Shown one piece after another: positions 6,621 to 9,134 of a DNA stretch of 9,134 nt; within the stretch, counting starts at the first letter, position 1; each line of letters starts with the position of its first letter. Source of the stretch: Dokdonella_A sp039926025 (GTDB lineage Bacteria; Pseudomonadota; Gammaproteobacteria; Xanthomonadales; Rhodanobacteraceae); assembly GCA_039926025.1 (NCBI GenBank), contig JBDSXV010000057.1, positions 1 to 9,134 on the forward strand, given 5' to 3'. A program made the position numbers and the translations under genes. The notes beneath the pieces were generated by a model, which ran no database searches, was not told the origin of the DNA, and saw only the letters and a list, made by a program, of their open reading frames with translations.

Positions 6621-6890
6621 TCGGCTCGACCGACTTTGCACGAGAGGATGTTGCCAGACGGCAGCTCGATCATGCGCGGCGGCCCACGTCGCTCCGTCTT
6701 CACCATTTTGCTTGCGACTACGCCGCCTGCGCAGCTACGTGCGCCATGGCGAAAACCTGCTGCGACCGATCGCCTGGATGCGCTCGTCGAGGCGTCGCGT
6801 GGATTCAATCAGCGTCAATTCAATCAGCGTCTATTTGCCCGGCGTAATTTACCCCATGGGCATGTCCGGCCCGACTGAGGAGTTCGCATC
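6621..6890. other. Intergenic gap between the ATPase and phosphoketolase genes
   Basis: This 270-bp gap has no recognisable gene. An 80-codon ORF on the + strand (TTG at 6636, ATG at 6648, stop at 6878) has no family resemblance and a purine stretch too close to the ATG to act as a normal ribosome-binding site. The right part holds a tandem repeat (6803-6831) and an AT-richer TAATTT (6845-6850) that could be the -10 of a phosphoketolase promoter. No hairpin followed by a T-run is seen, so read-through from the ATPase gene is possible. Confidence 0.55.
6803..6831 (+). repeat. Tandem 14-bp direct repeat, 15-bp period, upstream of phosphoketolase
   Basis: ATTCAATCAGCGTC occurs at 6803-6816 and again, identically, at 6818-6831, separated by one base. 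The first copy contains TCAAT-CAGC-GTCAA (6805-6818), whose right half matches an FNR/ANR half-site and whose left half is degenerate. The pair lies 60-88 bases before the phosphoketolase ATG, where an activator site would be expected. A regulatory role is only a suggestion. Confidence 0.7.
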
Positions 6891-9134
6891 ATGAGTAGCG
6901 CACCGCCGAGCCTTTCCCCGATGGAGCTGCACGGCATCGATGCCTACTGGCGCGCCGCCAACTATCTGTCGGTCGGGCAGATGTACTTGCGCGACAATCC
7001 CTTGCTGCGTCGCCCGCTGGCGTTGTCGGACATCAAGTCCATGCTGCTGGGCCATTGGGGCACGACTCCCGGGCAGAATTTCATCTATGCCCATTTGAAT
7101 CGCGTCATCCGCAAACACGATCTGGACATGATCTATGTCAGCGGCCCCGGTCACGGTGGCCCCGCCGTTGTCGCCAATACCTATCTGGAGGGCAGCTACA
7201 GCGAGGTCTATCCGGCCGTGAGTCGCGACATCGCGGGGCTGCAAAGACTCTTCCTGCAGTTTTCCTATCCCGGCGGCATTCCCAGCCACGTGTCGCCCGA
7301 GTGCCCGGGTTCGATCCACGAGGGAGGTGAGCTCGGGTACTCGCTCAGCCACGCGTTCGGCGCCGCGTTCGACAATCCCGGTCTCATCGTTGCCTGCGTC
7401 GTCGGCGACGGCGAGGCCGAAACCGGCCCGCTGGCAACGGCCTGGCATTCGAACAAATTTCTCAGCCCCGTGAGCGATGGCGCCGTGTTGCCGATCCTTC
7501 ACCTCAATGGATACAAGATCGCCAATCCCGCCTTGCTCGCACGGATATCGCGCGAAGAACTGGAACAACTGTTGCGCGGCTACGGCTGGACGCCGCTTTT
7601 TGTTGAAGGTCACGAACCGGACGCGATGCACGAAGCGATGGCGGCTGCGCTGGATGCGGCACTCCTGCAGATCAACGCGATTCAGACCAGCGCCCGTCAG
7701 AATGCGTGCACGGTTCGGCCACGCTGGCCGATGATCGTGCTGGCATCGCCGAAGGGATGGACCGGGCCCAAAGTGGTCGACGGCAAGGCCGTCGAAGGAA
7801 CCTTCCGCGCGCACCAGGTGCCGATCTCTGCGCCCGCGACACATCCGGGACACCTTGCGCTGCTCGAAGCCTGGTTGAAAAGCTATCGGCCCGAGGAGTT
7901 GTTCGACGAGGCCGGTACCTTGATGCCCGAACTGGCCGAGCTCGCGCCTCGCGGCGAGCGGCGCATGGGTGCCAATCCCCATGCGAATGGTGGCCGTCTG
8001 CTGCACGACCTGACGATGCCGTCGTATGCCGACTACGGGACCGACGTGGCCACGCCGGGCGTGCCGGGCATCGGCGATACGCATGTGCTGGGCCCGTTCC
8101 TGCGCGATGTCCTGAAACTCAATGCGGCGCATTCCAATTTTCGCCACTTCGGTCCGGATGAAACGCTGTCCAATGGACTGGAGGCGCTATTCGAGGTGAC
8201 CAATCGTCAGTGGCAGGCGGATGTCGTGCCGTCGGACGAATTCCTCGCACCGCAAGGGCGGGTGATGGAAATGCTCAGCGAACACCAGTGCCAAGGCTGG
8301 CTGGAAGGCTATCTCCTCACAGGCCGACACGGCCTCTTCAACTGCTACGAGGCCTTCGTGCACATCGTCGATTCGATGTTCAACCAGCACGCGAAATGGC
8401 TGAAGATCACGCGTGCGATTCCGTGGCGCGCACCGATCGCTTCGCTGAATTATCTGCTGGCCTCCCACGTCTGGCGGCAGGACCACAACGGCTTCACGCA
8501 CCAGGACCCTGGCTTCATCGAAGTGGTCGTCAACAAGAAGGCCGAGGTGGTTCGCGTGTACTTGCCGCCGGATGCGAATTGCCTGCTGTCCGTGATGGAT
8601 CACTGTCTGCGCAGCCGCAACTACGTCAACGTCGTGGTGGCGGGAAAACATCCTGCGCCGCAATGGCTGTCGATCGACGCGGCGATCGAACATTGCGCCG
8701 CAGGCATCGGTACCTGGGCGTGGGCAAGCAATGACGAGGACGGGTCGCCCGATGTAGTGATGGCCTGCTGCGGCGACGTGCCTACGCTGGAAACGCTCGC
8801 AGCCGTCTCGCTGCTGCGTACGCAGCTGCCGGAGCTGAAGGTGCGCGTGGTGAACATCGTCGACCTGATGAAGTTGCAGCCATGCACGGAGCACCCGCAC
8901 GGCCTCACCGATGCGAGCTTCGATGCACTGTTCACGCGCGACAAGCCGGTGATTTTCGCCTTCCATGCCTATCCGCGCCTGATCCACCAGCTCACTTATC
9001 GCCGCGCCAATCACGACAACTTCCACGTGCATGGATACCGGGAAGAAGGAACGGTGACGACGCCATTCGACATGACGGTGCTCAATGCGATCGACCGCTT
9101 CCATCTTGCGATGGCGGCGATCGATCGCTTGCCG
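6891..9134 (+). CDS. xfp: Phosphoketolase (xylulose-5-P/fructose-6-P), 3' end outside the window
   Basis: The frame is open for 748 codons to the window edge with no stop. Family members are about 790 aa, so roughly 40 C-terminal residues are missing. This ThDP-dependent cytoplasmic enzyme splits xylulose-5-P (often also fructose-6-P) with phosphate into acetyl-phosphate and glyceraldehyde-3-P (or erythrose-4-P). Motifs are GHWGTTPGQ (54-62, active-site His55), SGPGHGGP (His88), GGIPSH, the signature EGGELGY (144-150), and the ThDP/Mg motif GDGEAETG (172-179). Later come SNGLEALFEVTNRQW, NYLLASHVWRQDHNGF and FTHQDPGF. All three regions (N-terminal, central and most of the C-terminal domain) are intact without frameshift. 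AGGAG at 6878-6882 lies eight bases before the ATG and fixes the start. The product acetyl-phosphate can yield ATP through acetate kinase, which is not seen here. Placement beside stress and nucleotide-salvage genes suggests a role in fermentation or persistence. Confidence 0.96.
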   Translation, partial: MSSAPPSLSPMELHGIDAYWRAANYLSVGQMYLRDNPLLRRPLALSDIKSMLLGHWGTTPGQNFIYAHLNRVIRKHDLDMIYVSGPGHGGPAVVANTYLEGSYSEVYPAVSRDIAGLQRLFLQFSYPGGIPSHVSPECPGSIHEGGELGYSLSHAFGAAFDNPGLIVACVVGDGEAETGPLATAWHSNKFLSPVSDGAVLPILHLNGYKIANPALLARISREELEQLLRGYGWTPLFVEGHEPDAMHEAMAAALDAALLQINAIQTSARQNACTVRPRWPMIVLASPKGWTGPKVVDGKAVEGTFRAHQVPISAPATHPGHLALLEAWLKSYRPEELFDEAGTLMPELAELAPRGERRMGANPHANGGRLLHDLTMPSYADYGTDVATPGVPGIGDTHVLGPFLRDVLKLNAAHSNFRHFGPDETLSNGLEALFEVTNRQWQADVVPSDEFLAPQGRVMEMLSEHQCQGWLEGYLLTGRHGLFNCYEAFVHIVDSMFNQHAKWLKITRAIPWRAPIASLNYLLASHVWRQDHNGFTHQDPGFIEVVVNKKAEVVRVYLPPDANCLLSVMDHCLRSRNYVNVVVAGKHPAPQWLSIDAAIEHCAAGIGTWAWASNDEDGSPDVVMACCGDVPTLETLAAVSLLRTQLPELKVRVVNIVDLMKLQPCTEHPHGLTDASFDALFTRDKPVIFAFHAYPRLIHQLTYRRANHDNFHVHGYREEGTVTTPFDMTVLNAIDRFHLAMAAIDRLP

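Noticed and set aside
6636..6878. 80-codon ORF between the ATPase and phosphoketolase genes
   Set aside because: It has no recognisable family and no properly spaced ribosome-binding site, and its end is made of the tandem repeat; not enough to call a gene.
6849..8147. 432-codon minus-strand ORF opposite the phosphoketolase gene
   Set aside because: It is a shadow of a clear phosphoketolase frame with no domain resemblance of its own.

Overview
The window is GC-rich, gene-dense chromosomal DNA from a proteobacterium, most likely beta or gamma (Burkholderiales- or Xanthomonadales-like). This rests on codon use, the gene repertoire and FNR/ANR-type operators, and no phylogenetic marker is present to fix the taxon. 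There are no RNA genes, insertion sequences, CRISPR arrays or phage genes. Six protein genes are supported: four complete and two cut by the window edges.

Layout, left to right. (1) The 3' part of a multi-BON-domain protein on the + strand. (2) A bidirectional terminator hairpin. (3) A two-gene minus-strand operon, transcribed from about 3.05 kb leftward: an AMP/thymidine-phosphorylase-family enzyme, then a short archaeal-like ribose-phosphate pyrophosphokinase whose start overlaps the previous stop (ATGA). (4) A 466-bp divergent control region with three near-consensus FNR/ANR boxes, one of them a perfect TTGAT-N4-ATCAA. (5) A plus-strand series: a single-domain universal stress protein, a 10-TM P-type cation ATPase with an unusual PEEIP motif in M4, a 270-bp gap with a 15-bp-period tandem repeat, and a phosphoketolase running off the right edge.

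How the parts may fit together (inference). The content is that of an oxygen-limitation survival locus: Usp, BON protein, cation pump, phosphoketolase and nucleotide salvage enzymes under FNR/ANR-like operators. The metabolic genes suggest a route from surplus nucleotides to energy. The phosphorylase would release ribose 1,5-bisphosphate (or ribose-1-P) from nucleotides. The PRPP synthetase would exchange phosphoribosyl units with the R5P and adenylate pools. Pentose phosphates would reach xylulose-5-P, and phosphoketolase would cut that to acetyl-phosphate, a direct ATP source without respiration. No R15P isomerase, RuBisCO, ribose-1,5-bisphosphokinase or acetate kinase is visible here, so the links between these enzymes are hypothetical.
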